Shown: positions 16,489 through 27,089 of the stretch, one piece after another
How the letters are laid out: every line of letters begins with the position of its first letter
Numbering within the stretch: the first letter of the stretch is position 1
Origin: Bacteroides cutis
GTDB lineage: Bacteria; Bacteroidota; Bacteroidia; Bacteroidales; Bacteroidaceae
Length of the DNA stretch: 64,000 bases
Reading direction: 5' to 3'
Assembly (NCBI RefSeq): GCF_900241005.1
Contig: NZ_OEST01000002.1
Coordinates: forward strand, 186,001-250,000
Position numbers and translations under genes: made by a program
Notes under the pieces: model-generated
Told to the model about the DNA's origin: nothing
Seen by the model: only the letters and a program-made list of their open reading frames with translations
The model's database searches: none

Positions 16489-17612
16489 TAGACATTGTTT
16501 TAGAAAAGTTAAATGTCAGTGATGACATGTATCTATTGAATGAGTTATTTGTAGAGAGCGGCTCTTTGGTAAAAAAGGACGATACGATATTCAGCATTGA
16601 ATCATCTAAAATAACAATTGAAATCCAATCTCCTGCTGAAGGTTATCTGTATTTTGTAGATGGTTTGGAAGAAGGGATGGAACTTCCTGTCGGTTTCTTA
16701 ATAGGCAAAATAGTAGAAAAGCCCGTTAATCCTTTTGAAACGGTTGAAGATAATAAAGAACAGATATCTGACATAGAGGTAGAAGAGGCAATAAAAGAAC
16801 CTAAACGGTTAATTGTAACTTCTGGAGCCCGTCCATTAATGGAGAAAGCGGGATTAAAGGTTTCTGATTTTTCAGAATATTCTTTTGTTTGCAAAAATGA
16901 TATAGTTGAAGCTTGTGAACAAAAGGATTTATATAATTATGGCCATAAACGATCCTGTAAAAGAGTTGCTATTATTGGTGCTGGTGCAGGAGCGGTACAA
17001 GTCATAGATTTGATCCGTAGTCTAAAGGATTATGTCCCTGTTATTATTTTTGACGACACGGCAGAGAAAAAAGGTAAAAATCTGGATGGAGTATATATCG
17101 ATGGTGCTGTAGACTTTTCCCGTATAAAAGATTTATATACTCAAAAAATATTTGATTGTGTTATCAATTCAGTGTCTACTTCCATACCTTTTCGTAGAAG
17201 TTGTTATGAGCACTTGAGTACTTTGGATATTCCATATTGTAATTTGATACATGAATCTTGTGTCATAGGTAGTAATGTACAAATGGGTACCGGTAATATT
17301 CTCTTTCCTTTTACACATATTGGAGCAGATACCTTTATTGGTAATGATAATTTTATTACGGCTAAGGTATCAATAGAACATCATAATCACTTAGGTAGCC
17401 ATTGTACATTTGGTCCAGGTGTCATGACCTCTGGGCATGTGACGATAGGGGATGAAACTCGTTTTGGAACAGGTATCTATATAGAACCTTTTGTAGAAAT
17501 AGGTAAGGATTGTTTGATAGCTTCCGGTGCGGTTTTAACTCAGATAATCCCAGCGCATTCCATCGTTCGGCATAATCCTGGGATAGAGATTGTTAAAAAG
17601 AAAATAAGATAA
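16485..17612 (+). CDS. Lipoyl domain / E1-binding domain / PglD-type sugar acyltransferase fusion
   Basis: 375 residues in three parts. Residues 1-77: lipoyl domain with modifiable Lys42 in ESSKITIEI. Residues ~107-143: peripheral-subunit-binding-like segment ([17 protein letters not shown] to NDIVEA). Residues ~159-375: PglD/NeuD acyltransferase, with [13 protein letters not shown] nucleotide-sugar binding loop, a left-handed beta-helix and IEHHNHLG containing candidate catalytic His. The E2 catalytic domain (HxxxDG) is absent, replaced by the sugar acyltransferase. Overlap (ATGA) with the E1 gene and a 2-bp gap before the aminotransferase imply a dedicated pathway. I infer transfer of an acyl group from the lipoyl arm to a 3-amino sugar. 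CoA-dependent action with a vestigial lipoyl domain is the alternative. Confidence 0.85.
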   Translation: MIDIVLEKLNVSDDMYLLNELFVESGSLVKKDDTIFSIESSKITIEIQSPAEGYLYFVDGLEEGMELPVGFLIGKIVEKPVNPFETVEDNKEQISDIEVEEAIKEPKRLIVTSGARPLMEKAGLKVSDFSEYSFVCKNDIVEACEQKDLYNYGHKRSCKRVAIIGAGAGAVQVIDLIRSLKDYVPVIIFDDTAEKKGKNLDGVYIDGAVDFSRIKDLYTQKIFDCVINSVSTSIPFRRSCYEHLSTLDIPYCNLIHESCVIGSNVQMGTGNILFPFTHIGADTFIGNDNFITAKVSIEHHNHLGSHCTFGPGVMTSGHVTIGDETRFGTGIYIEPFVEIGKDCLIASGAVLTQIIPAHSIVRHNPGIEIVKKKIR

Positions 17613-17614
17613 TA

Positions 17615-18718
17615 ATGATAAAGTTTTTAGATTTACAAAAGATAACCCAGAAGTATTCTGATGAAATACATGAAGCGGTGAATCGTGTAGTAGACTCCGG
17701 TTGGTATCTGCAAGGAAAAGAAAATGAAAAGTTCGAAGCGGATTATGCCCAATATATCGGAACAAGATATGCGATAGGTTGCGCCAACGGCTTGGATGCC
17801 CTGATATGGATATTTCGTGCCTATGTAGAAATGGGCGTGATGCAACCGGGCGATGAGGTAATTGTTCCTGCAAATACTTATATCGCTTCCATTCTTGCTA
17901 TCTCGGAAAATGGGCTGAAACCTGTATTGGTGGAACCGGACATTGAAACCTACCAGATTGACGATTCTAAAATAGAAGAAGCTGTTACGGAACGTACCAA
18001 AGCTATCTTGATTGTTCATCTTTATGGGCAGTGTGCTTATACCGACAAGATAGGCAAACTTTGTAAGAAGTATAGTCTGAAGCTGGTGGAAGACAATGCA
18101 CAGGCACACGGGTGCAAGTTCAACGGAAGGAAGACGGGTTCATTGGGAGATGCGGCGGGTCATAGCTTTTATCCAGGCAAGAATTTAGGCGCCTTTGGCG
18201 ATGCGGGTGCGGTGACTACTAATGACGAGGAATTGGCAAAAGTGGTTCGCGCTGTGGCGAATTATGGCTCGCAAAAGAAATATGTATTCAAGTACTGTGG
18301 CAGGAACAGCCGTTTGGATGAAATACAGGCTGCCGTGCTGGATGTGAAACTGAAACATTTAGATGAAGATGTAGCATTTCGTAAAGCTGTGGCTAAATAT
18401 TACATCGAACATATAACTAACCCTAATATTATCATTCCGACTATTAAAGATTGGGATGCCCATGTGTTCCATATATTTACCATCCGCACAAAGAAGCGTG
18501 ATGAGTTACAAAAATATTTATCGGAAAATGGAGTACAGACTATCATCCATTATCCGATACCTCCCCATAAACAGGAATGTTATAAAGAATGGAACAGTCT
18601 ATCATTTCCAGTTACAGAACAGATCCACAATGAGGAACTAAGTCTTCCTATGAGCCCGGTGATGACTAAAGAGGAAATAAAAGTGGTAGTTGACTTGTTA
18701 AATGGATGGAAAAACTAA
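17615..18718 (+). CDS. FdtB/QdtB-like sugar 3-aminotransferase (DegT/DnrJ/EryC1/StrS)
   Basis: 367 residues, full length. A PLP enzyme that aminates the 3-keto sugar from the FdtA-like isomerase, using glutamate. The PLP-binding Lys is in [24 protein letters not shown] supplies the PLP-ring Asp, and [11 protein letters not shown] is the conserved C-domain motif. It closely resembles the enzyme at 55976: both open [18 protein letters not shown], then share [28 protein letters not shown]. It comes 2 bp after the acyltransferase fusion and overlaps the flippase start, so it is tightly embedded. The amino sugar is probably a dTDP-3-amino-3,6-dideoxyhexose, gluco or galacto form unresolved. Confidence 0.88.
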   Translation: MIKFLDLQKITQKYSDEIHEAVNRVVDSGWYLQGKENEKFEADYAQYIGTRYAIGCANGLDALIWIFRAYVEMGVMQPGDEVIVPANTYIASILAISENGLKPVLVEPDIETYQIDDSKIEEAVTERTKAILIVHLYGQCAYTDKIGKLCKKYSLKLVEDNAQAHGCKFNGRKTGSLGDAAGHSFYPGKNLGAFGDAGAVTTNDEELAKVVRAVANYGSQKKYVFKYCGRNSRLDEIQAAVLDVKLKHLDEDVAFRKAVAKYYIEHITNPNIIIPTIKDWDAHVFHIFTIRTKKRDELQKYLSENGVQTIIHYPIPPHKQECYKEWNSLSFPVTEQIHNEELSLPMSPVMTKEEIKVVVDLLNGWKN

Positions 18719-20004
18719 TTAGAAAATTCATTTCTTTGTACAAACGTTCTACCAAAATGGATATTGTGAGAGTATTCTCTTTCACTGCCGTGGCTACTTT
18801 GGTAAAAATGTTGACCGGATTAATCAGTGTAAAGGTAGTAGCATCTATAATCGGACCTGCCGGAGTAGCTTTAGTAGGGCAGTTAAATAACTTTACTTCT
18901 ATTGCAATGACTGTTAGTAGTGGAGGTATCAATAGTGGTATAACCAAATATATTGCTGAGTATAAAGAAGACAAAGATGTTGTGTGTAGTTATCTTTCTA
19001 CCGCATTACGTATTACTGTTATTTGCTCTATTATGGTTGGTATATTGATGATATTATTTCACAATTATCTAAGTGAATATATTATGTTATCATCAGAATA
19101 CGGCTATGTATTTATTATTTTTGGTTTCACAGTGTTGCTTTATGCAATCAATATGATGCTTATTTCTATTGTCAATGGTTTTAAAGAATTTAAACGATAC
19201 GTATATATTAATATTGCCAATAGCATTTTAGGTTTACTTTTTACACTTGTTTTTGTTTTAACTTTAGGGTTAAAAGGTGCACTAATAAGTGTGGTAACCT
19301 ATCAGAGTGTAATGTTAATTGTAACAATATGGATGCTTCGTAAGTTGGCTTGGTTTAAATGGAAATATTTCAAAGAAAAATTGAATAGTACAATTTCAAA
19401 GAAGTATTTACAATATACTATAATGGCAATAGCAACAACATCCACCTTGCCAATAGCCCAAATGTTACTGCGTGGGTATGTAATATCAGATATATCTCCA
19501 ATTGAGGCCGGTTGGTGGGAAGGGATGAATCGCATATCCAATATGTACTTGATGATTATCACTTCCTCGTTTAGCGTATATTATCTTCCCAGACTTAGTG
19601 AATTAACTGATTTTAGAGAGTTACGTCATGAGATATTCAATAGTTATAAAATAATTATTCCTATGCTTCTAGCAGGTTTTATATTGGTTTATCTACTTAG
19701 ACATTTTGTTATCGAATTATTGTTTACTTCTGAATTTCTTCCGATGGAAAGTCTTTTTATTTGGCAGTTGATAGGAGACTTTTTCAAGATATGTAGTTGG
19801 GTACTGTCTTTCTTGATGGTTGCCAAATCAATGACAAAAGCTTTTGTTACTACTGAAATATTCTTTTGCTTATCCTTTGTTGGCTTAGGATTTCTTTTCA
19901 TGAATTGGAATGGAGTGATAGGAATTACGCAGGGATATCTAGTAAATTATATATTTTATATGCTTGCGATGTTGTTTATCTTCCGTAAATTAATATTTAT
20001 TTAA
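18706..20004 (+). CDS. wzx: O-antigen/capsule repeat-unit flippase (Wzx/WzxE-like)
   Basis: 432 residues and about 12 predicted membrane helices. An N-terminal [23 protein letters not shown] block and [15 protein letters not shown] are typical of WzxE-type O-antigen translocases of the MOP superfamily. It would flip the undecaprenyl-linked repeat unit across the inner membrane. The start at 18706 overlaps the aminotransferase by 13 bp. Base composition drops sharply here to AT-rich, which continues through the glycosyltransferases, a common sign of acquired capsule genes. Confidence 0.88.
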   Translation: MEKLIRKFISLYKRSTKMDIVRVFSFTAVATLVKMLTGLISVKVVASIIGPAGVALVGQLNNFTSIAMTVSSGGINSGITKYIAEYKEDKDVVCSYLSTALRITVICSIMVGILMILFHNYLSEYIMLSSEYGYVFIIFGFTVLLYAINMMLISIVNGFKEFKRYVYINIANSILGLLFTLVFVLTLGLKGALISVVTYQSVMLIVTIWMLRKLAWFKWKYFKEKLNSTISKKYLQYTIMAIATTSTLPIAQMLLRGYVISDISPIEAGWWEGMNRISNMYLMIITSSFSVYYLPRLSELTDFRELRHEIFNSYKIIIPMLLAGFILVYLLRHFVIELLFTSEFLPMESLFIWQLIGDFFKICSWVLSFLMVAKSMTKAFVTTEIFFCLSFVGLGFLFMNWNGVIGITQGYLVNYIFYMLAMLFIFRKLIFI

Positions 20005-20024
20005 TATGTACATATCTGAATACT

Positions 20025-21005
20025 ATGAATAAAAAACAAATGAAAATTACGTGTATTGTAATTTCTTATAATCAAGAAGACTATATATTGGAAACACTTA
20101 ATGGTATATTAAGTCAAACAGTATTACCAGATGAGGTTATCATTGCAGATGATGGTTCTACAGATCAAACTCCTCTTTTGATTAAAAATTTCGTGAATGA
20201 AAATCTACTTCAAGAAAAATGGAAACTTATTCTCAGTCATAAAAATGAAGGTATTACGTGTAATTTAAAGAAAGCCATAAAAGCCTCTACTGGAGATATT
20301 TTGTTATTAAATGCAGGAGACGATATTTCTTTACCAAATCGTTGTCAACATGCCATTAAATTATTCGAACAACATCCCAACTTGTATATCATAACTGGTA
20401 GTATAACTAAAATAGATGCTCAAGGTAAAATCATAGGGAATATTGTCTATGATGATATACTGTATAATGATGTCATTACAACAATAAAAAATGGTATGCC
20501 AAAAGTTTTTCCTGTTGGACAAGCTATACGCAAAACTCTTTTTGACAGGTTTGGTGATTTACCTACTTCTGTTCCGAATGAGGATGATCAAATAACTTTT
20601 TGGGGATTAATTAGTGGGGGGATTTTCTGTAGTAGCGAAATGATAATGAAATATCGTGTACATTCTCTATCTGCAAGTTCTTGGATAAGAAATAAACAAT
20701 CAGGACGAGAATTCTTGAAACGTTTTATTGAAGATATGCCAATAAGAAAAAAGCATATGGAACTTTGGCTAAAGGCTGTGCAGAAAGGAGAAAATGAGTA
20801 TATCTGTCTCAAAAATTTAATTCAGTCAAAAATAGAACTTTATGATTTCTTCAGTAATATCGAAAAATTTTCTATTTGGAAAAGGTTAAAATGTTTTTTA
20901 CATCAATATTCAACAACAAATCTAAGAGAAAAAGTCTATATACTAGGTGGAATATATGGCATCTTATCTTGGCGTCAATTAAAAATTATTCTGAAAAAAC
21001 AATGA
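20025..21005 (+). CDS. Family 2 glycosyltransferase
   Basis: 326 residues. GT-A fold: ITCIVISYNQEDYILETLNGILSQT, then VIIADDGSTDQT with the first Asp pair, and LLNAGDDISLPNRC as the DxD-like motif near residue 105. The acceptor part has a PNEDDQITFWGL stretch. It probably adds one sugar to the repeat unit; donor unknown. A Lys/Arg-rich C-terminus suggests membrane association. Stop overlaps the next start by 4 bp. Confidence 0.85.
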   Translation: MNKKQMKITCIVISYNQEDYILETLNGILSQTVLPDEVIIADDGSTDQTPLLIKNFVNENLLQEKWKLILSHKNEGITCNLKKAIKASTGDILLLNAGDDISLPNRCQHAIKLFEQHPNLYIITGSITKIDAQGKIIGNIVYDDILYNDVITTIKNGMPKVFPVGQAIRKTLFDRFGDLPTSVPNEDDQITFWGLISGGIFCSSEMIMKYRVHSLSASSWIRNKQSGREFLKRFIEDMPIRKKHMELWLKAVQKGENEYICLKNLIQSKIELYDFFSNIEKFSIWKRLKCFLHQYSTTNLREKVYILGGIYGILSWRQLKIILKKQ

Positions 21006-22045
21006 AGCAATATAAGGTTGCAGTTATACTAAGTAGTAAAATATTTGGTGGACACGAATTTCAATCAATAGAGTTGTTTAAAGAAGTTTGTAAATATTTT
21101 GATGCGACTCTATTTGTTAATCACTCATTGGATGTTTCTTTATTTAAAGATAAACATCTTCATTATATAAAACCGGAACTACCTCTTTTTAAAAGTGGAA
21201 ATTTTCTCAGTCAGTTTTATTATTCGGTAAAATATGGCAAGAAGATAAGAAAGTTATTTAATGGATACACTCATATTATTGTATGTGCAGGTACGGTAGA
21301 AGCAGGAATAAGTTTAGGATATATATTGAGAAATAAAGTTTCTTTCCTATATGTACCTATGTATATTGATCGTATTATCTTATGGGGAAGAATAGGATGT
21401 CTCTATAATCTGTTAACTGGTATCTTTGTTTATCCATATAAGAAGATCATTACAATAAATCGAATACAAGGGAAACTGTTTTCTAAATACAAATTTATTG
21501 TAGTGGTTCCAAACCGTATTTTTGACGAACAAGAATTAATTCAAATAAAGAGTCCTACAAATCGTAGATTGTACTTTGTTGGTAGAATTGAAGCAATAAA
21601 AGGACTTTATACTTTAATAAACTGGCTTGATACATCTCAAAATCCATTTCATGAGTTTGTAATAGTAGGAGATGGAAGTGAAAAGCCTTTTCTAGAAAAA
21701 CATGTAACCCAATTGAAATATTTACGTGTAACTTTTAAAGGTTGGTTATCTTATAGCGAACAGGAAAAAGAATTTTCGTCAAGAGATATATATATCACAA
21801 ATAGTTCATTTGAGGGAGAACCTTTAGCGATAAGAGAGGCAAACCGAAGAGGTTCAGTTGTTATTGCAAAAGATATTGTTGGACATAAAGGTTGTACACA
21901 TAGAAAAAATCGTTTTCGTAATAAACAAGAATTATTACACTGCTTAAGTCTTGCAAATGCAAATAAATTAAAAGTGTTTGAAAATCAATCAATAGAAGAA
22001 ATTGATGTTTTACGTGAAAAAACAGTCAGACAATTATTTTTGTAA
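21002..22045 (+). CDS. Family 4-like glycosyltransferase
   Basis: About 347 residues from ATG 21002, chosen because MKQYKVAVILSSKIFGGHEFQ is a typical GT-B start and gives an ATGA overlap with the previous gene; the frame is open to 20876, which would overlap by 130 bp. The C-terminal Rossmann half shows RRLYFVGRIEAIKGLYTLINWL, VIVGDGSEKPFL, VTFKGWLS and SSFEGEPLAIREANRRGSVV, the GT4 donor-site pattern (E-x7-E variant). Donor and linkage are not predictable. Confidence 0.8.
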   Translation: MKQYKVAVILSSKIFGGHEFQSIELFKEVCKYFDATLFVNHSLDVSLFKDKHLHYIKPELPLFKSGNFLSQFYYSVKYGKKIRKLFNGYTHIIVCAGTVEAGISLGYILRNKVSFLYVPMYIDRIILWGRIGCLYNLLTGIFVYPYKKIITINRIQGKLFSKYKFIVVVPNRIFDEQELIQIKSPTNRRLYFVGRIEAIKGLYTLINWLDTSQNPFHEFVIVGDGSEKPFLEKHVTQLKYLRVTFKGWLSYSEQEKEFSSRDIYITNSSFEGEPLAIREANRRGSVVIAKDIVGHKGCTHRKNRFRNKQELLHCLSLANANKLKVFENQSIEEIDVLREKTVRQLFL

Positions 22046-23105
22046 TTATAGTAGGACTATATTAATAGTCTTTTCTTTTTTATATTTAGTTTTTCCTCTT
22101 TTTATACAACCTATAGTAGGAGAAAATTTCTATATATATTCTTATTATCAATATAAAGTTACATGTTATTCTCTCCTATTTTTTGTAGGAGTTGTGTTAT
22201 TGATATGTAATCTGTCTCATTGTATAAGTAAACATGCATATGTTTCTTGTCCTTTACCTGATAAAACTAGTTTAAAATTTTTCTACTGGTTAAACATTTT
22301 ATACTTTATTAAAATGATACTTCATGGAATTCCATTAAAGTTGGCTGGAGCTAGTCGCGAGGAATTATTGATGAGTATTAGTTCTCAGTTAATAACAGGA
22401 TATGGATATGTATTATTATTGGCTTGTATTTCATTACTATGTCTCAAAAATCAGAAATACATTATAATTTTTGCGTTATGCTGTTTATGCTTAGATATAA
22501 TATATCAAGGTAAAATATTTTCTAGTTATTTGATAATGTTATTAATGTTTTATTTAGACAATCTGAGGATAAAGATGTCAATGAGAAAGTTATTACTTAT
22601 TGGACTATTAGGTTTTTCTTTTATATTTACAATATTCACATTAAGAGCATTGTCTAGCGGTGGTTTTTTTCTTGTTGATGTATATTCTATCTTTTCTGAA
22701 TTTATGGGAGTTAATGCAACTATTGGTTGGGGGTATGAATATAATATGGCGAATAGTCCAATGGCTCTAACTAATTTCGATACAATTCTACAAGACTTTT
22801 ATATCGCAGATGTTGGTCATGGATTAGCCCTTAGTCCAGTAGCATATTTTATAGGTAATTTTGGGAATAAATATTTATTTATTTCTGTTCTGTTTTTTGT
22901 ATTTATTGCAGTTCTTTATGGTATATCATCTATGATAATAGGAAGATATGCTTTACTAGTGTTCATGTATGATTATTTGCATTTCATGAGACATGGCCCA
23001 GATTTGTTTTTATTAAAATCTATAACTCATCTATCTTTTTTGATTATTATTCTTTGCATTTTTCAAAATTACAAAAATAATAAGCATAAGTTTTTAGAAT
23101 ATTAA
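22002..23105 (+). CDS. wzy: Capsule repeat-unit polymerase (Wzy-like membrane protein)
   Basis: 367 residues with about 10 hydrophobic helices and a large periplasmic loop (ALSSGGFFLVDVYSIFSEFMGVNATIGWGYEYNM region). No soluble domain. Size, topology and place next to Wzx and glycosyltransferases support a Wzy polymerase of the oligosaccharide repeat-unit type, but Wzy sequences are too divergent for a firm match. The start overlaps the preceding gene by 44 bp. Very AT-rich. Confidence 0.7.
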   Translation: MMFYVKKQSDNYFCNYSRTILIVFSFLYLVFPLFIQPIVGENFYIYSYYQYKVTCYSLLFFVGVVLLICNLSHCISKHAYVSCPLPDKTSLKFFYWLNILYFIKMILHGIPLKLAGASREELLMSISSQLITGYGYVLLLACISLLCLKNQKYIIIFALCCLCLDIIYQGKIFSSYLIMLLMFYLDNLRIKMSMRKLLLIGLLGFSFIFTIFTLRALSSGGFFLVDVYSIFSEFMGVNATIGWGYEYNMANSPMALTNFDTILQDFYIADVGHGLALSPVAYFIGNFGNKYLFISVLFFVFIAVLYGISSMIIGRYALLVFMYDYLHFMRHGPDLFLLKSITHLSFLIIILCIFQNYKNNKHKFLEY

Positions 23106-23124
23106 TTATAAGTTTCAATTATAA

Positions 23125-24159
23125 ATGAAAATAGGAATTGATGGTCGTCTAATAAATAGGCATCAAAATACAGGTATTTCTCGATACACAGATTTCTTAA
23201 TAGAATATTATGTAACAAAATATGGAGAAGAGAATATATCTATTATAACTAATAATAATTCTTTGCATATTGGGAATTGTAAAATGATATATACTAAATT
23301 GCGTCCATTTAATATAGTCCATTTCTTACTATATCGAAAGACATTATCAAAATTAAGTTTTGATCTATTGCATATACCTTTCTATTCAGGAATTGCAACT
23401 CAATTACCAGGTATAAAAATTATTGTAACAGTACATGATTTAATGTACAGATTAGTAAGTGATTTCTTTGGAAAAAATAAATTACTGAATTTTGCAAAAA
23501 GAAAATACTTTGACTTTATAGTAGGAAGAACTATCATGACTGCTGATGTAGTAGTGACTATTTCCGAAACAACTAAAAAGGATTTATACAATCAATTTCA
23601 AATGGATTCTATTCATATCCCAGAGTTTTCTGCTATAAACATAAATTCTAATGATTCAATATTGAAAAGATTTGAATTAAGCGATAAACAATTTTTCTTT
23701 TATTGCGGAAATAATCGACCTCATAAAAATTTGCAATTTGTTATTGATATTTTTAATGCTTTACCTGATTTACCACCACTTGTATTAGCAGGAAAAGGAC
23801 ATATGCCTAGTACAAATGTGAAAGTTGTAGGAGTAGTATCTGAAGAGGAATTAAAAGCTTTGTATAAATCCTCAATAGCTTTTATTTTTCCTTCTAAATA
23901 TGAAGGATTTGGGCTTCCTATATTGGAAGCTTTACATTCAAATACATTAGTCATTGCATCTAAGATTCCTGCTTTTTTGGAATTTGAAAGTAGGAATATC
24001 TTATTCTTTGCTCTAACAAATCGGCAACAATTAGTTGAAGCAATCCAAATAGCTCAAAAGCAAACATTTATTGAAGAAAATAATTTCTTTAAAAAATATA
24101 GTGTTAGTAATATATACAGATTATTAGATAATTTGTTGGCATCCAATTTTGACATATAA
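23125..24159 (+). CDS. Family 4 glycosyltransferase
   Basis: 344 residues, GT-B. N-terminal MKIGIDGRLINRHQNTGISRY with the glycine-rich loop; VTVHDLMYRL in the acceptor half; FYCGNNRPHKNLQFVIDIF and SKYEGFGLPILEAL in the donor half, the latter being the E-x7-E motif of GT4 enzymes. Commonly annotated as mannosyltransferase-like, but the donor is not certain. 19 bp after wzy. Confidence 0.87.
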   Translation: MKIGIDGRLINRHQNTGISRYTDFLIEYYVTKYGEENISIITNNNSLHIGNCKMIYTKLRPFNIVHFLLYRKTLSKLSFDLLHIPFYSGIATQLPGIKIIVTVHDLMYRLVSDFFGKNKLLNFAKRKYFDFIVGRTIMTADVVVTISETTKKDLYNQFQMDSIHIPEFSAININSNDSILKRFELSDKQFFFYCGNNRPHKNLQFVIDIFNALPDLPPLVLAGKGHMPSTNVKVVGVVSEEELKALYKSSIAFIFPSKYEGFGLPILEALHSNTLVIASKIPAFLEFESRNILFFALTNRQQLVEAIQIAQKQTFIEENNFFKKYSVSNIYRLLDNLLASNFDI

Positions 24160-24281
24160 TCAGCCTTCTTACCTAAATTTGGAAATCATCATCTCTAAAA
24201 ATCACCTCTTGATCTCATATAGCATAGTTTCTTATTGATAGCTATTTTAAATCAACTAATATAAAATCATAATTTCGAATA

Positions 24282-25241
24282 ATGATAAAAATTTTACTTA
24301 CTGGTAGTTCTGGCTTTATTGGTACAAATATTACATTAGCTTTTAAAGAACGATATAATATATTATGTATTGATCAGCAACCGCCTAAAAATAAACTTTT
24401 AAATGAATTTTGGGTAAAAGTTGATATTACAGATTTTAATGCTCTTAAAACTGTTGTGCTAAGTTTTAATCCTGATTACATCATTCATTTGGCAGCTCGT
24501 ACAGATCTTGATGGCTCTTTTTTAAATGATTACTCTGCCAATATTTTGGGTGTGGAGAATTTGATGAGAATTTTACCCTTATTGACTAATTTAAAAAAAA
24601 TTATAATAACATCCTCCATGCTTGTTTGTCGTGTAGGTTATTATCCTAAAAATCAATTTGACTATTCTCCTTCGACTTTATATGGTAAAAGTAAAGTGAA
24701 AACAGAAGAAATAGTATGGAATAACAAACCCCATTGTGACTGGGCGATCATACGTCCAACATCTATTTGGGGGCCGTGGTTTGGAATCCCTTATCGATCT
24801 TTTTTTGATAGAGTAATAGCACATCAGTATTTCCATATTGGGAAAAAAGGATGCACTAAAACCTATGGATATATAGGTAATTCTATCTATCAAATAGAAC
24901 AGATTTTATTTAGTAATACACAAGATGAAAGTAAAAAAGTATTTTATATAGGAGATAATCCTCCTACTAATATTGAAGAATGGGCTAATGAAATTGCCAA
25001 TGAATTGGGTTATAAAATAAAAAGAATGCCTTGGTGCCTTTTACGTTTAGCAGCATGGGGTGGTGATTTATTAAAACTAGTAGGAGTTTCCTTTCCTATG
25101 ACTTCGTTTAGGTTAAAAAATATGACAAAAAACAATATAATAGACTTGACCAATACTTATGATATTGCTCCAAATCCACCATACTCTCGTGCCGAGGGAA
25201 TTCACAAGACATTAGAATGGATACGTTCTAAAAAGATGTAA
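24282..25241 (+). CDS. NAD-dependent epimerase/dehydratase family (extended SDR)
   Basis: 319 residues. TGSSGFIGTN gives the NAD-binding GxxGxxG near residues 7-13; HLAARTDLDGS is the conserved second-strand region; YGKSK gives the active-site Tyr and Lys; RPTSIWGPWFG is the substrate-side motif. The Ser partner is in ITSSMLVCR. It might reduce or epimerise a nucleotide sugar. Since Gmd is encoded nearby without a recognisable fucose synthase, this SDR could act on GDP-4-keto-6-deoxymannose, but that is a guess. A 122-bp gap with no clear promoter precedes it. Confidence 0.78.
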   Translation: MIKILLTGSSGFIGTNITLAFKERYNILCIDQQPPKNKLLNEFWVKVDITDFNALKTVVLSFNPDYIIHLAARTDLDGSFLNDYSANILGVENLMRILPLLTNLKKIIITSSMLVCRVGYYPKNQFDYSPSTLYGKSKVKTEEIVWNNKPHCDWAIIRPTSIWGPWFGIPYRSFFDRVIAHQYFHIGKKGCTKTYGYIGNSIYQIEQILFSNTQDESKKVFYIGDNPPTNIEEWANEIANELGYKIKRMPWCLLRLAAWGGDLLKLVGVSFPMTSFRLKNMTKNNIIDLTNTYDIAPNPPYSRAEGIHKTLEWIRSKKM

Positions 25242-26000
25242 ATGATGAAAATCTCTCTAATCACTGTTACATATAATAGTGGTTCAACCTTCCGTGATAC
25301 TATTGAATCTGTTTTATCACAAACCTATCATAATATTGAGTATATAATTGTGGACGGATTGTCAAAAGATAATACTATGGATATTGTGAAAGAGTACGAA
25401 CCTAAATTTAATGGAAGACTCTTATGGCTTAGCGAGAAAGATAAAGGCTTATATGATGCCATGAATAAAGGTATAAGAATGGCTACAGGAGATGTTATAG
25501 GAATACTAAATTCTGATGATTTCTTCACTTCAAATAGTGTGATAAAAAATGTAGCAGATAGTTTTAACAATGAAATAGACGCAATTTATGGAGATGTCCA
25601 CTTTGTAAATTCATCTAACCTAAATAAATCTGTACGCTATTATTCATCTAAGGTCTTTAGACGATCATTAATGAAACTGGGATTTATGCCGGCTCATCCT
25701 TCATTTTATTGTCGTAAAAGTTGTTTTGAAGTATATGGAGTATACAAAACAGATTATAAGATTGCAGCAGATTTCGATTTGTTACTTCGTTTTATTTATG
25801 TGGAGCATATCCCTATTAAATACTTACCGATTGACATGGTAACAATGAGGTTGGGTGGAGCTAGTACAAATGGGCTTCAGAGTCTTCTGCATATAATGAA
25901 CGAACATATCCGTTCATTCCAAGAAAATGGAGTGAAAAGTAATCGTTTTTTATTATCCTTGAGATATTTATATAAATTGACGGAATTTATCAGAAAATAA
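25242..26000 (+). CDS. Family 2 glycosyltransferase
   Basis: 252 residues. Starts directly after the SDR stop (ATG 25242, next Met 25245). [26 protein letters not shown], then [16 protein letters not shown], and GILNSDDFF as the DxD-type motif. APAHPSFY and [10 protein letters not shown] are frequent in WcaA/AmsE-like capsule transferases. Cytosolic GT-A enzyme; the donor cannot be assigned. Confidence 0.85.
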   Translation: MMKISLITVTYNSGSTFRDTIESVLSQTYHNIEYIIVDGLSKDNTMDIVKEYEPKFNGRLLWLSEKDKGLYDAMNKGIRMATGDVIGILNSDDFFTSNSVIKNVADSFNNEIDAIYGDVHFVNSSNLNKSVRYYSSKVFRRSLMKLGFMPAHPSFYCRKSCFEVYGVYKTDYKIAADFDLLLRFIYVEHIPIKYLPIDMVTMRLGGASTNGLQSLLHIMNEHIRSFQENGVKSNRFLLSLRYLYKLTEFIRK

Positions 26001-26005
26001 AATAT

Positions 26006-27088
26006 ATGAAAAAAGTTGCTTTAATAACAGGCATTACTGGTCAGGATGGTTCATTCCTGGCTGAGTTTTTAATAGATAAAGGATATGAAGTTCATGGCAT
26101 TCTTCGCCGTTCTTCTTCTTTTAATACAGGACGTATAGAGCATTTATATCTTGATGAGTGGGTGCGTGATATGAAGAAAACCCGTCTTATAAGCCTTCAT
26201 TATGGAGATATGACTGATAGCAGTTCGTTAATTCGTATTATTCAATTGGTACAACCTGATGAAATCTATAATTTGGCTGCACAAAGCCACGTAAAAGTAT
26301 CATTTGATGTTCCCGAATATACAGCTGAATCCGATGCTGTTGGTACGCTTCGTATGTTGGAAGCTGTCCGTATTCTTGGTTTAGAGAAAAAAACAAAGAT
26401 TTATCAGGCTTCTACGTCTGAACTGTTTGGTAAGGTTCAGGAAGTTCCTCAGAAGGAAACAACTCCTTTCTATCCCCGTAGTCCTTATGGAGTAGCGAAA
26501 CAATATGGTTTTTGGATAACGAAGAATTATCGTGAAAGTTATGATATGTTTGCTGTAAATGGCATTTTGTTCAATCATGAAAGTGAACGTAGAGGTGAGA
26601 CTTTTGTTACAAGAAAAATAACCCTTGCTGCTGCACGTATTGTCCAAGGATTTCAAGATAAATTATATCTGGGTAATTTGAATTCGCTTCGTGACTGGGG
26701 ATATGCAAAGGATTATGTGGAATGTATGTGGTTAATTCTTCAACATAGTGTTCCTGAAGATTTTGTGATTGCCACAGGTGAAATGCATACGGTTCGTGAG
26801 TTTGCATCTTTGGCTTTCAAGGAGGTTGGCATTGAACTTCGTTGGGAAGGTGAGGGTATAAATGAAAAAGGAATTGATACCAAATCTGGTAAAATTATAG
26901 TAGAAGTTGATCCTAAATATTTTCGTCCTTGTGAAGTTGAACAATTATTGGGTGATCCGACAAAAGCTAGAACTTTACTTGGTTGGAATCCTACAAAAAC
27001 AAGTTTTCCAGAGTTAGTGAAAATTATGGTAGAACATGATATGGGATTCGTGCAGAAACTATATATCAAGAACCAAATGTTGAGATGA
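26006..27088 (+). CDS. gmd: GDP-mannose 4,6-dehydratase
   Basis: 360 residues, full length. Converts GDP-mannose to GDP-4-keto-6-deoxymannose. The NADP-binding motif [16 protein letters not shown] and [15 protein letters not shown] are diagnostic; [19 protein letters not shown], the YGVAK catalytic Tyr/Lys and [17 protein letters not shown] complete the family pattern. No GDP-fucose synthase (fcl) is adjacent, so either a reductase elsewhere or the SDR at 24282 finishes the sugar. Less AT-rich than its neighbours, suggesting a different history. Confidence 0.93.
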   Translation: MKKVALITGITGQDGSFLAEFLIDKGYEVHGILRRSSSFNTGRIEHLYLDEWVRDMKKTRLISLHYGDMTDSSSLIRIIQLVQPDEIYNLAAQSHVKVSFDVPEYTAESDAVGTLRMLEAVRILGLEKKTKIYQASTSELFGKVQEVPQKETTPFYPRSPYGVAKQYGFWITKNYRESYDMFAVNGILFNHESERRGETFVTRKITLAAARIVQGFQDKLYLGNLNSLRDWGYAKDYVECMWLILQHSVPEDFVIATGEMHTVREFASLAFKEVGIELRWEGEGINEKGIDTKSGKIIVEVDPKYFRPCEVEQLLGDPTKARTLLGWNPTKTSFPELVKIMVEHDMGFVQKLYIKNQMLR

Positions 27089-27089
27089 T

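Noticed and set aside
14542-17612. Ordinary pyruvate dehydrogenase operon
   Set aside because: The E2 catalytic domain and E3 gene are missing, and the lipoyl domain is fused to a sugar acyltransferase inside a capsule locus.
16485-17612. Two adjacent genes joined by an assembly error
   Set aside because: The frame is continuous through a sensible linker with an E1-binding segment, and both ends overlap or abut neighbours as in a compact operon.
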